DNA of 16,907 bases from Bog-756 sp036553725 (GCA_036553725.1 DATBOO010000048.1:1-16907), one strand, 5' to 3'; numbered from the stretch's first letter, positions 6,425 through 13,761 are shown. Notes: generated by a model from the letters alone, not told the origin. A program made the numbers and translations.

Positions 6425-7716
6425 AGCGGGCGGCCAGCCCCCCGGTCCGACTCGGCCTGAGTGCCAATCTGGCTCAGTTCAGCCTGCTGGTCGCCGTCAA
6501 CGCCCTGGTCGGCGGGATGCTCGGCCAGGAACGGACAGTCGTGCCGTTGCTGGCCACCCGTGTGTTCCATCTCCACGACTTCACCGCCGCCCTCACCTTC
6601 ATCGTCGCCTTCGGTGCGGTGAAGGCGGCCACCAACTTCTTCGCCGGCACCCTCTCTGACCGGGTGGGGCGCAAGCCGGTGCTGGTTGCCGGCTGGCTGA
6701 TCGCCCTTCCCATCCCGCTCCTCTTGATGTGGGCGCCGACCTGGGGATGGATCATCGTCGCCAACCTGTTGCTGGGGGTCAACCAGGGACTCACCTGGTC
6801 CACCACCGTCATCATGAAGATCGATCTGGTGGGCCCCGAGCGGCGGGGTCTGGCCATGGGCTTCAACGAGGCGGCCGGCTACGGGGCGGTGGCCGTCACC
6901 GCCATGGCGACCGGTTTCATCGCCGCCCACTGGGGGCTTCGGCCCCAACCGTTCTTTCTCGGCGTCGCCTACGCCGGCCTCGGCCTCGGCCTCTCCGCTC
7001 TGTTCGTCCGCGAGACCCATGGCCACGCGCTCCGCGAAGCACGCACCCACAAGCCATCCTCCGCCGAGCTTCACGGAGACCTGACCACCAGCCAGGTCTT
7101 CGCCCTCACCAGCTTCAAGGAGAGGGCCCTTTCCGCCGCCTGCCAGGCCGGCATGGTCAACAACCTCAACGACGGACTGGCCTGGGGCATCTTCCCGGTC
7201 TACTTCGCCCGCTACGGCCTCTCGGTGTCACGCATCGGCCTCCTGGCGGGCCTCTATCCGGCGGTCTGGGGCCTCGGCCAGCTCGTCACTGGGGGACTGT
7301 CGGACCGCATCGGGCGCAAGTGGCTCATCGCCGCGGGCATGTGGGTCCAGGCCATTGCCATTGCCTGGATCGCCGCCACCCACGGGTTCGCCGACTGGGC
7401 GCTAGGCGCACTCCTACTCGGGGCGGGCACGGCCATGGTCTACCCCACCCTCCTCGCCGCCATCGGTGACGTCGCTCATCCAAGCTGGCGAGCATCGTCG
7501 GTTGGCGTCTACCGCCTCTGGCGCGACGGCGGATTCGCTGTCGGCGCCCTGCTCACCGGCATCATCGCCGACTGGCTCGGCATTGCCGCCGCCATCTGGG
7601 CCGTGGCCGCGCTGACCGCTCTCAGCGGAGTCGTGGTCGCCGTGCGCATGTACGAGACTCGCGTCAGGGCTGGGCCCCTCCCCGTCCTCGGGCAGCTGCC
7701 TGTCAGTAGTCGCTAG
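6421..7716 (+). CDS. MFS transporter coupled to the persulfide dioxygenase
   Basis: This 431-residue major facilitator superfamily protein has about 12 hydrophobic segments. Motif A appears after the second segment (GTLSDRVGRKPVL) and again in the second half (GGLSDRIGRKWLI), as expected for two six-helix halves. The central loop near residues 200-225 is hydrophilic. The ATG at 6421 overlaps the stop of the persulfide dioxygenase gene (ATGA), so the two are translationally coupled. This makes export of a sulfur oxidation product such as sulfite or thiosulfate an attractive guess, but MFS substrate cannot be read from sequence and a drug-type or organic anion transporter is equally possible. 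It ends the sulfur operon. Confidence 0.88.
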   Translation: MKRAASPPVRLGLSANLAQFSLLVAVNALVGGMLGQERTVVPLLATRVFHLHDFTAALTFIVAFGAVKAATNFFAGTLSDRVGRKPVLVAGWLIALPIPLLLMWAPTWGWIIVANLLLGVNQGLTWSTTVIMKIDLVGPERRGLAMGFNEAAGYGAVAVTAMATGFIAAHWGLRPQPFFLGVAYAGLGLGLSALFVRETHGHALREARTHKPSSAELHGDLTTSQVFALTSFKERALSAACQAGMVNNLNDGLAWGIFPVYFARYGLSVSRIGLLAGLYPAVWGLGQLVTGGLSDRIGRKWLIAAGMWVQAIAIAWIAATHGFADWALGALLLGAGTAMVYPTLLAAIGDVAHPSWRASSVGVYRLWRDGGFAVGALLTGIIADWLGIAAAIWAVAALTALSGVVVAVRMYETRVRAGPLPVLGQLPVSSR

Positions 7717-7784
7717 CCGGCCAGTCGTGCACCCCTCGGGGCATCCCAATCCTGTCCGCGTCGCCCGGATGGCATGATCTCTCT

Positions 7785-8165
7785 GTGGAGGAGGCGTCGA
7801 TCGGACTGGTGCTGGACTGCGCCGACCCCGACACCCTGGCCGACTTCTGGTCAGCGGCGCTCGGGCTCGAGCGGATCGGCTCTGCCGGCAACTACGTCCT
7901 GCTCGTTTCGCCTTCCGCAGCACTGCCCAAGCTCCTACTCCAACGAGTGGCAGAGGCGAAGGTGACCAAGAACCGCATGCACCTCGACATCGAGACGCCG
8001 GACGTGGACGCCGAGGCGACCCGCCTCGAAGGCCTCGGAGCGCGCCGCATCGAGCCCGAGGTCCGAATCGAACACGGGACCAGGTGGGTGGTCATGGCGG
8101 ACCCCGAGGACAACGAATTCTGCGTTTGCAATGGCGGCCAAGAGGTGTCGACGCTTCCGAGTTGA
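7785..8165 (+). CDS. VOC-family (glyoxalase-like) protein
   Basis: This is a 126-residue single-module protein of the vicinal oxygen chelate superfamily, closest to the Glyoxalase_6 type: IGLVLDCADPDTLADFWSAALGLE near residues 6-29, RMHLDIETPDVDAEATRLEGLGA at 64-86 and WVVMADPEDNEFCVC at 101-115. Candidate metal ligands are H66 and E111. Members include small dioxygenases, lyases and resistance proteins, but no substrate can be assigned. GTG 7785 is the best start in frame. GGAGGAGG follows rather than precedes it, but CATGAT at 7773-7778 is a -10-like box 6 nt upstream, so leaderless expression is possible. It is convergent with the PH-domain gene. Confidence 0.8.
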   Translation: MEEASIGLVLDCADPDTLADFWSAALGLERIGSAGNYVLLVSPSAALPKLLLQRVAEAKVTKNRMHLDIETPDVDAEATRLEGLGARRIEPEVRIEHGTRWVVMADPEDNEFCVCNGGQEVSTLPS

Positions 8166-8170
8166 CACTC

Positions 8171-8201
8171 CCGCGGCCGGAGCGGCTGACCGCGGCCGCG
8201 G
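8171..8201. terminator. GC-rich hairpin between convergent genes
   Basis: CCGCGGCC (8171-8178) and GGCCGCGG (8194-8201) form a perfect 8-bp stem with a 15-nt loop. It sits between the VOC stop and the PH-domain gene stop, so it could end transcription from both sides. There is no T-tract. Confidence 0.5.
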
Positions 8202-8202
8202 C

Positions 8203-8215
8203 TCAGGTCACCTGA
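8203..8215. repeat. 13-bp perfect palindrome over a stop codon
   Basis: TCAGGT-C-ACCTGA is a perfect palindrome with one central base. Its left end is the stop codon of the minus-strand PH-domain gene. It follows directly after the GC-rich hairpin at 8171-8201 and may extend that terminator structure or be a protein site. Confidence 0.4.
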
Positions 8216-9567
8216 GGTGCCGGGGTGGACCGACCCGAGTCCCCCTCCCGCGCCGTCCGGGCCCGCTCGATCTGCCGGTCGAGCATGGCCCGGGCCTCAC
8301 TGGCGTCTCGGTTGGCCGCCCTGGTCCTCACCGGGCCCGGGGTCGAGTCGAGGTGGAAGGAGCCGAGGCCGAGCGCCCTCTGGACCGGGCCGGCGGTGAT
8401 CCGCAGGCTCTGTGTGCGCTGGTGCGGGACGATGTCGATGGTGCGCGACAAGAGTCCGTGGCGGGCCACGAACACCCGGTCGTCGGCGCCAGCCAGCTGG
8501 GCCCGCCACCACAGCGGGGCCCGGAGGGCCGCCCGGCGGGGCGGGCGGGTGAGCGGGATGTCGCCCAGGGCGACGCCGCCCAGGACCCAGCCGACGAGGC
8601 GCTCGGCGAACTGCCGGTCTGTCACCGGGATGAGGGTGGCCCGTTTGACCGAGCCGGTCCGACCGTAGCCGGCCACGTTCATCCGGACCTGCACCCACCC
8701 GAACGGACGCCACGACACCGGCTGGTGGATGAGGATGGCCTGTATTCGCCCCGGCGGAACCGTCTGGCGGCTGGTGGAGAGGAGGCCGTGGCGGACTCGG
8801 AGACCGTCGGGGGACTCGGCGACGGTGAATTCCCAGAGGAAATTGAGCCGCTGCCAGATGGCGTGGACGATCAGGACGGCGAACCAGATGAAGATGGCGA
8901 CACCGACCCCGGCGGTGGCCCGGTGGCCGTTGTTCTGCCCGACGACGGTCAGCGCCGGGCCGATGGCCAGGAGGACGAGGCGCCAGGAGATCATCTGGAG
9001 CAGTACCGATCCGATCAGCCGGCCATGGGGCACCGTGATCAGTGTCCGCTCCGGCGCTTCGCCCTCGCCATCTCCGGCCCCGGTCGATCGGCTCAAGAGG
9101 TCGGCCCGGAGACCCTGGGCCGACGGCAGCGCCAGGTAGCGCAGGCGGACCGCGGCCCGCTCGTTCCCGGCCGTCGTCACTTTGACCTCGGCCAGGCCGA
9201 AGATGCGGGCCGAGAACGGCTCGAGCACGTCGACGCTCTGGACCCGGTTCAGCCGGATGCGTTTGGACTGCCTCTGGAACAGACCGCTGTCGATGCGGAG
9301 CTCGCCTCCCAACAGGTGATAGCTGGTGACGGCGACGGTGACGATGCCGCGCACCACCACGAGCACCGCCAGTCCTCCGAAGACGGCCACCTGAGGCCAG
9401 CGCGGGCCTCCCGAGGACCCACGCTCGGCCAGTCCGAGCAGGGTGATGGCCACCAGGACGCCGAGGATGCGGCCTCCGAGCGCGACAGGAGTCAGCGGGT
9501 GCAGCCGGTAGGTCTCTTCGGGCGCGCCCGGGTCACCACCGGGGCCGAGGTCAGAGACCGGCGGCAT
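8203..9567 (-). CDS. PH-domain membrane protein (YdbT-like, bPH2/DUF304 repeats)
   Basis: This 454-residue integral membrane protein has paired hydrophobic segments near residues 30-50, 58-80, 185-205 and 215-240, and three copies of the bacterial PH domain bPH2 (PF03703). The copies are recognised by recurring patterns: GLFQRQSKRIRLNRVQSVDV with FGLAEVKVTTAG; GLLSTSRQTVPPGRIQAILI with FGWVQVRM; and GLLSRTIDIVPHQRTQSLRI with LGLGSFHLDS. This matches the B. subtilis YdbT arrangement. The role of the family is poorly defined; YdbS/YdbT were linked to resistance against an antimicrobial peptide. The ATG at 9567 lies within the end of the upstream YdbS-like gene, and GCGAGG precedes it, so the two are translated as a pair. 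Confidence 0.85.
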   Translation of the reverse strand: MPPVSDLGPGGDPGAPEETYRLHPLTPVALGGRILGVLVAITLLGLAERGSSGGPRWPQVAVFGGLAVLVVVRGIVTVAVTSYHLLGGELRIDSGLFQRQSKRIRLNRVQSVDVLEPFSARIFGLAEVKVTTAGNERAAVRLRYLALPSAQGLRADLLSRSTGAGDGEGEAPERTLITVPHGRLIGSVLLQMISWRLVLLAIGPALTVVGQNNGHRATAGVGVAIFIWFAVLIVHAIWQRLNFLWEFTVAESPDGLRVRHGLLSTSRQTVPPGRIQAILIHQPVSWRPFGWVQVRMNVAGYGRTGSVKRATLIPVTDRQFAERLVGWVLGGVALGDIPLTRPPRRAALRAPLWWRAQLAGADDRVFVARHGLLSRTIDIVPHQRTQSLRITAGPVQRALGLGSFHLDSTPGPVRTRAANRDASEARAMLDRQIERARTAREGDSGRSTPAPQVT

Positions 9568-10036
9568 GGGCCTCGCCCCGGGCGGTCAACCGGTCCCGAA
9601 GCGAGCCGGCGTCGACGGCGGTGAGTCCGCACACCCGGGCGTCGGTGGTGGCGGCGGCGGTGTGGAGTTTGACGTTCACCAGCCCGAAGGCCCGTTCGAT
9701 CGGCCCGGCCTTCACATCCACGAGCTGCATGCGGCCGTACGGGACGACGGTCAGCTTCTTGAACAGGGCGCCGTGGGTGACCAGGAGATCGTCCTCCCTT
9801 TCGACATAGCCCCACGAGCGGAAGTTGCGCCCGACCGCGAACCAGGCCCAGGCCAGGACCGACACGGCGACGATGGCGGTGACCAGACCGGCCAGGGATG
9901 AGGCGGTGCCCACTCCCCAGGCCATGGCGGCGAACGGGACCAACAGCGCCGCCACCAGGGTCCGCCGCATGCGGGCGAGCCGCGGCGAGACGCCCGTCCA
10001 CGCCAGGCCGGGAGGGGGCGCGAAGGGCAGGTCCAC
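9551..10036 (-). CDS. PH-domain membrane protein (YdbS-like)
   Basis: This 161-residue protein has two hydrophobic helices (about residues 26-45 and 47-68) followed by one bPH2 domain (about 70-155: FRSWGYVEREDDLLVTHGALF, VVPYGRMQLVDVKAGPIERAFGLVNVKLHTA). It is the small partner of the YdbT-like protein encoded immediately downstream, which overlaps it by 17 nt. The start is GTG 10036: a TAG stop lies four codons upstream in frame, so a longer protein is not possible from a standard start. GGAGG is present but 17 nt away, too far, whereas a -10 box TAGATT ends 6 nt before the GTG, so a leaderless mRNA is likely. Confidence 0.85.
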   Translation of the reverse strand: MDLPFAPPPGLAWTGVSPRLARMRRTLVAALLVPFAAMAWGVGTASSLAGLVTAIVAVSVLAWAWFAVGRNFRSWGYVEREDDLLVTHGALFKKLTVVPYGRMQLVDVKAGPIERAFGLVNVKLHTAAATTDARVCGLTAVDAGSLRDRLTARGEAHAAGL

Positions 10037-10042
10037 AGGCGA

Positions 10043-10048
10043 AATCTA
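10043..10048 (-). promoter_or_regulatory. -10 box for the PH-domain pair (leaderless)
   Basis: TAGATT on the minus strand (10048-10043; 5 of 6 to TATAAT) is followed by 6 nt and then the GTG at 10036. No good -35 was seen at 16-19 nt. Confidence 0.45.
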
Positions 10049-10120
10049 GTGGTCCTCCAACCCGGAACCCGAACATGCGCCGGCCCGGCAGCCGGCACCG
10101 GCACCGATGCTCCATCCTGC

Positions 10121-11764
10121 TCAGCCCGATCGTCCCGGCCGGCCGGCCGGACGATGCAGGGCGATCGCCTCCTCGAGCTCATCGGTGTCCTCGGCCGAGA
10201 TGGCCCGGAGCGGCTGGCCGCGGGCAGGCCGCCAGTAGACCCGGTCGCCGGCCCGCCAGCCCACATTGCGCAGCACCTGCTTGTCGGTCTTGTTGGTCGG
10301 GCCCACCGGCAGGCGGCCGACGAGGCGCACGTAACGCGGCGTCCACTTCGTCCCGAGGTCGGGCTGGGCCCCGAGGAACTCGTCGAATGCCGACGGATCG
10401 AAGGTCGCAGGGTCCCTGAACTCGAGGACGGCCATGACCTGGTCGTCGGCCGTCCGCTCGTCGGGGACACCGAAGACCGCCACTCCGCTCACCCCGTCGA
10501 ACCGGTTGAACAGTCGTTCCAAGGGGGCTGACGCGAAGTTCTCACCGTCCACCCGGATCCAGTCCATCGTCCGACCCGCGAAGTAGAAGACACCATTTAC
10601 GTCGCGGTACCCGAGGTCACCGGACCAATACCAGCCGTTCCGGGACCGTTGGCGATCTGCTTCGGGATTTTTGTAGTAGCCCTCGAAGCGTCCGAGGGCC
10701 TTGCGCCCGACGATCTCGCCGATCGCCCCCGCTGCGTTCAGCATTTTCCCGGAGTCGTCGAACCGGGCCGCGTCGCACTCCTTTTCCGTCTCGGAGTTGA
10801 CGATGGCCACGTCGAGGCCGTCCAGAGGAACGCCCAGGGCATCGGGCGGCAGCCCGGCCCGGGGAACGAAGACCACCGCGTTCTCGCTCGAGCCGTAGCC
10901 CGAGACGACTCGGCACCCGAATCTGTGCTCGAAGGCGGCGGCGTCGGCCATGGAGGACTCGGGGGCGAGGACCACCTTCAGGCGGTGGTGGCGATCGTGC
11001 GGGTCGGACGGGGTACTGACGATGAAGGAGAGGGCACGGCCGATGGTGGCGAAGAACGTGCTCGACGTCGAACGGATCTCCGACATGCATGACGATGCGG
11101 AGAACCGTCGGCGAAGCACGATCGAGGCCCCGCTCCCCATGGCCGGGAACACGCTTGAGAAGAGGGCGTTGCCGTGGAAGAGCGGCATGGCGCAGTACAG
11201 GACGTCGTCAGGTGTGAACCCGATTCCCGTCGCCGACCGGGCCACCCGTTGCTGCGAGACCCGGACCGCCTTGGGGGCACCGGTGGAGCCGGCGGTGAAC
11301 AGCAGCAGGGCCAGATCGTCAGGCGATGGTCCCGCCTGCCCGGCGGTGCCCTTCGGATTGACGGGTGGGGGGTGTTCGATGTCGACGATTCGGGCCTGAC
11401 CGAGGTCGAGCCCGGCGAGGAGGGGCCGATGGGCGGCGTCGGTGAGGACGATCCCGCAGTCGGTGAAGGCGATGTCCCGGGCCAGCTCCTCGCCCCTGCG
11501 GGTCGAATTGAGGCCGACGATCACCGATCCGGACAGCATGGCCGCACCCAGGGTGAACAGGTATTCGGGCACATTGTCGAGCAGGACGCCGACATGGGTT
11601 GGGTCGTCAGGGTCCTCCGCAGTGAGCCACCCGGTCCAGGCGACCATCTCGGCGACGACCTCGGCCCAGGTCCAGCGCCGACCCTCGAAGACCAGGCCCG
11701 GATTGGAGTCGTGTTCCCGGGCCAGGACGGCCTCGGCCGCGGTCCGGAATGCCTCAGGTGGCAA
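10121..11764 (-). CDS. Acyl-CoA synthetase (AMP-binding, FadD/FATP-like)
   Basis: This 547-residue member of the ANL adenylate-forming superfamily would activate a carboxylic acid with ATP and load it onto CoA. Motifs are in order: LLLFTAGSTGAPKAVRVS (residues 153-170, P-loop), MPLFHGN (193-199), SGYGSSEN (288-295), WYWSGDLGYRD (378-388), GRTMDWIRVDGENFAS (397-412) and PTNKTDKQVL (489-498) with the C-terminal catalytic lysine. The pattern fits FATP/very-long-chain FadD types of actinobacteria; chain length or a bile-acid or sterol side-chain substrate cannot be told. The start is TTG 11764, the only standard start before an in-frame stop at 11825-11827. No Shine-Dalgarno sequence precedes it, but a 24-codon frame overlaps it by 11 nt, suggesting reinitiation. 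Confidence 0.88.
   Translation of the reverse strand: MPPEAFRTAAEAVLAREHDSNPGLVFEGRRWTWAEVVAEMVAWTGWLTAEDPDDPTHVGVLLDNVPEYLFTLGAAMLSGSVIVGLNSTRRGEELARDIAFTDCGIVLTDAAHRPLLAGLDLGQARIVDIEHPPPVNPKGTAGQAGPSPDDLALLLFTAGSTGAPKAVRVSQQRVARSATGIGFTPDDVLYCAMPLFHGNALFSSVFPAMGSGASIVLRRRFSASSCMSEIRSTSSTFFATIGRALSFIVSTPSDPHDRHHRLKVVLAPESSMADAAAFEHRFGCRVVSGYGSSENAVVFVPRAGLPPDALGVPLDGLDVAIVNSETEKECDAARFDDSGKMLNAAGAIGEIVGRKALGRFEGYYKNPEADRQRSRNGWYWSGDLGYRDVNGVFYFAGRTMDWIRVDGENFASAPLERLFNRFDGVSGVAVFGVPDERTADDQVMAVLEFRDPATFDPSAFDEFLGAQPDLGTKWTPRYVRLVGRLPVGPTNKTDKQVLRNVGWRAGDRVYWRPARGQPLRAISAEDTDELEEAIALHRPAGRPGRSG
10129..10155. repeat. Inverted repeat around a GGCC run at the acyl-CoA synthetase 3' end
   Basis: ATCGTCC (10129-10135) and GGACGAT (10149-10155) are perfect 7-bp arms flanking a CGGCC/GGCC tandem run (10136-10148). 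On the minus strand it lies in the last codons of the acyl-CoA synthetase gene, giving the low-complexity C-terminus HRPAGRPGRSG. It could fold in the mRNA and act as a terminator or pause, although it lies before the stop codon. Confidence 0.4.
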
Positions 11765-11828
11765 AGGAATCCAGCTCGAAGTACGCCTCGAGCCCTTGGA
11801 GTCCGTACTCCCGGGCCTCGGGGATCAT
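11754..11828 (-). CDS. Possible 24-residue leader peptide before the acyl-CoA synthetase
   Basis: ATG 11828 to the TGA at 11756-11754 encodes MIPEAREYGLQGLEAYFELD followed by SFAT. Third positions are GC in about 19 of 23 codons, much more than in the overlapping acyl-CoA synthetase frame upstream of its TTG. Its end overlaps the TTG start by 11 nt. It has no Shine-Dalgarno sequence of its own, but its ATG overlaps the stop (ATGA) of an even smaller frame at 11848-11825. It may be a translated leader, or a chance frame in GC-rich DNA. Confidence 0.3.
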   Translation of the reverse strand: MIPEAREYGLQGLEAYFELDSFAT

Positions 11829-11861
11829 GGGGCCAACCCGGAGGTCATGGAGCGAACAGTA
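11825..11861 (-). promoter_or_regulatory. -10 box and 7-codon micro-ORF upstream of the acyl-CoA synthetase
   Basis: On the minus strand TACTGT (11861-11856) lies 7 nt before ATG 11848, the spacing of a leaderless transcript. That ATG opens MTSGLAP and stops at TGA 11827-11825, which overlaps the ATG of the 24-codon frame. No convincing -35 was seen. The rest of the gap to the nucleosidase gene holds nothing else recognised. Confidence 0.35.
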
Positions 11862-11953
11862 CCGGCGCGCGGCCCCGGCCGCATGGGGCCCGACCATCGG
11901 CGCGTCAGCGCCGTCCACGCCGGGCTCTCCACGCCACCACGGTGTGCCACCGC

Positions 11954-11959
11954 TAGGAT
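11954..11959 (+). promoter_or_regulatory. -10 box of the nucleosidase gene
   Basis: TAGGAT (11954-11959), a common actinobacterial -10, lies about 10 nt before ATG 11970. A transcript would therefore start at or just before that ATG. This argues against the in-frame ATG at 11958, which lies inside the box. No -35 is evident. Confidence 0.45.
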
Positions 11960-11969
11960 GAGCGTTCCG

Positions 11970-12689
11970 ATGCCGGGATCGATCGCCTTCGTCTGCGCCA
12001 TGCCGATGGAGCTCTCCCCGCTGAAGAGGAGGCTCTCGCTCGAGAAGACCCGGGTCGGGTCCCTCGAGGCCCACGTCGGCGAGCTCGACGGCGGCCCGGT
12101 GGTGGCCATCGTCACGGGCATGGGCACCTCCCTGGCTGCCCGAGCGGTCGAGCGCCTGTTGGAGGCCATGGAAGTCACCCGGGTCCTCGTGGTCGGCATC
12201 ACCGGCGCCGTCGAGGACGAGACGCCGATCGGGGCCCTGATCCTGCCCGAGGTGGTCGTGGACGGCGCCACCGGCGCCGAGTTCCGGCCGACCCGGCTCG
12301 GCGACGGCAGCCCTGACGGCAAGATGTGGACGTCCGACGACCTGATCACCGATCCCGCGGTCATCTCCGGGTTGCGGTCCGACGGTGTGGTCTCCCTGGA
12401 CATGGAGACGGCCGCCATCGCCCGGGTCTGTGACCGCCGCGGCATCCCCTGGTCCGTCTTCCGATCCATCAGCGACCGGGCCACGGACGGCAGCGTCGAC
12501 GAGGAGGTGTTCCATCTCAGCAACCAGGACGGTACGCCCAATGCCAAAGCGATCGCCTCGTACGTCCTCCGGCGGCCGGGCCGCCTCCCGGCGATGGCAC
12601 GGATGGCCAAGGCGGCCAAGTTGGCCACCGAGCGCGCCGCGGAGGCGGCCCTCAGTGCGCTGGCCGCGCCAGCGCCCCCTGAGCCGTAG
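11970..12689 (+). CDS. MTA/SAH nucleosidase-like nucleoside phosphorylase
   Basis: This 239-residue protein belongs to the PNP/UDP phosphorylase superfamily (PF01048) and most resembles 5'-methylthioadenosine/S-adenosylhomocysteine nucleosidases. It shows E14 (CAMPMELSPL, matching the E. coli MTAN E12 position), the glycine-rich IVTGMGTSLAA (47-57), VVGITGAVEDETPIGALILPE (74-93), DMETAAIARVC (144-154) and the catalytic D169 in RSISDRA. These are the acid/base residues used to cleave the N-glycosidic bond and release adenine. The C-terminal region (180-239) is an alanine-rich helical extension. The start was placed at ATG 11970; ATG 11958, four codons earlier, is the alternative. It is convergent with the adenine deaminase gene. 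A related phosphorylase (for example hopanoid-associated) remains possible. Confidence 0.82.
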   Translation: MPGSIAFVCAMPMELSPLKRRLSLEKTRVGSLEAHVGELDGGPVVAIVTGMGTSLAARAVERLLEAMEVTRVLVVGITGAVEDETPIGALILPEVVVDGATGAEFRPTRLGDGSPDGKMWTSDDLITDPAVISGLRSDGVVSLDMETAAIARVCDRRGIPWSVFRSISDRATDGSVDEEVFHLSNQDGTPNAKAIASYVLRRPGRLPAMARMAKAAKLATERAAEAALSALAAPAPPEP

Positions 12690-12714
12690 GAGCCGGTACC
12701 CCGGGCACGGCTCA
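12680..12714. terminator. Hairpin between the nucleosidase and adenine deaminase genes
   Basis: TGAGCCG (12680-12686) pairs perfectly with CGGCTCA (12708-12714); a second GAGCCG (12690-12695) can pair with the same right arm using a 12-nt loop. The structure covers both stop codons and fits a bidirectional terminator without a T-tract. Confidence 0.45.
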
Positions 12715-13761
12715 GAAATCCTGTGCCGCCATCGCATCCACGTCCGCCAGATGGCGGTGCTTCTCGGCATCGTCGAGGAACGAGGCGACGAACGAGTTGC
12801 GGGCCAGCTGGACGATCTCGTTCCTGTCGAGATCGAGCGCCTCGGCTACCGCCACCAGGTTGTCCGCAACATAACCGCCGAAGTAGGCGGGATCGTCCGA
12901 ATTCACCGTCACCAGCAACCCGCGCCGGAGCAGTACCGCCAGGTTGTGGTGGCCCAGGTCGGGAAACACCCCGAGCCTCACATTGGAGAGCGGGCACACG
13001 GTGAGCGGCACCTGGTCGGCCAGCAGCCGCTCGACCAGGGCCTGGTCCTCCCAACACCGAACCCCATGGTCGATTCGGAGCACACCCAACTGCTCGAGCG
13101 CCTCCCAGATATACGCCGGGGGGCCCTCCTCGCCGGCATGGGCTACCCCCGGCAGTCCCTCCTCACCGGCCCGATGGAACACCGATTCGAAGGTCGAAGG
13201 AGGGAAGCCGAGCTCGGAGGAGTCGAGGCCGACGGCGGTGAGCAGGTGCCGGTGGGGGAGTGCCTGCTCGAGTGTGGCCATGGCTGCGTCAGCACCCAAG
13301 TGGCGCAGGAAGCACAGAATGAGGCGCCAGCTGAGCCGCCATCGGCGTCGACCGTCGTCGAGGGCGCGGCAGATTCCGCTGACAACCGTGCCGAAGGGAA
13401 TTCCCCGGTCGGTGTGTGTCTGCGGATCGAAGAAGACCTCGACATGGGAGACGCCCTGGGCGGCGGCCCGGCTCAGATAGGCGATGGTCAAGTCGTAGAA
13501 GTCCTGCTCGGTGACGAGCACCGCACATCCGGTGTAGTAGACGTCCAGGAAGGACTGCAGGTCCTCGAAGACGTAGGCGCGCCGCACTGCTTCCACGTCG
13601 TCATAGGGAAGTGAGATGCCGTTGCGGGCAGCCAGCGCCATCATCATCTCGGGCTCGAGCGTTCCTTCGAGGTGGAGGTGCAGCTCGGCCTTCGGCAATT
13701 GGTGGATGAAGCGGGTCAGGTCGTCGCGGGTGCCGCAGCCAGTCGCCGGATCCCCGGTCAC
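12712..13761 (-). CDS. Adenine deaminase (Aah1/PA0148 type)
   Basis: This 349-residue member of the adenosine/adenine deaminase family hydrolyses adenine to hypoxanthine and ammonia. Zinc ligands and catalytic residues are all visible: HLHLEGT (H28, H30), AHAGEEG (H208, E211), DHG (H232) and VNSDDPAYFGGY (D289, D290). The SDDPAYFGGY and FFDPQTHTDRGIPF signatures are those of adenine deaminases such as yeast Aah1 and Pseudomonas PA0148 rather than of adenosine deaminases; this assignment is from memory of those sequences. The start is GTG 13761, which gives an N-terminal extension of about 12-15 residues over PA0148. The GTG overlaps the stop of a 4-codon frame (GTGA). It is convergent with the MTA/SAH nucleosidase, whose product adenine is this enzyme's substrate. 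Confidence 0.88.
   Translation of the reverse strand: MTGDPATGCGTRDDLTRFIHQLPKAELHLHLEGTLEPEMMMALAARNGISLPYDDVEAVRRAYVFEDLQSFLDVYYTGCAVLVTEQDFYDLTIAYLSRAAAQGVSHVEVFFDPQTHTDRGIPFGTVVSGICRALDDGRRRWRLSWRLILCFLRHLGADAAMATLEQALPHRHLLTAVGLDSSELGFPPSTFESVFHRAGEEGLPGVAHAGEEGPPAYIWEALEQLGVLRIDHGVRCWEDQALVERLLADQVPLTVCPLSNVRLGVFPDLGHHNLAVLLRRGLLVTVNSDDPAYFGGYVADNLVAVAEALDLDRNEIVQLARNSFVASFLDDAEKHRHLADVDAMAAQDF

Noticed and set aside
6223..7074. Minus-strand open frame of 283 codons opposite the persulfide dioxygenase and MFS genes
   Set aside because: Hydrophilic G/D/E/H-rich shadow; the opposite strand has clear rhodanese and transporter motifs.
7732..7741. CCCCTCGGGG as a terminator after the MFS gene
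   Set aside because: A loop of 2 nt cannot form as written and no T-tract follows.
8131..9624. Long plus-strand open frame (497 codons) opposite the PH-domain gene
   Set aside because: Residues are rich in G, R, P, D and E with no domain signature; it is the antisense shadow of a well-supported membrane protein gene in high-GC DNA.
11829..12770. Minus-strand open frames opposite the nucleosidase gene
   Set aside because: Antisense to a protein with all MTAN catalytic residues; only the last 24 codons (11828-11754), beyond that gene, were kept as a possible leader.
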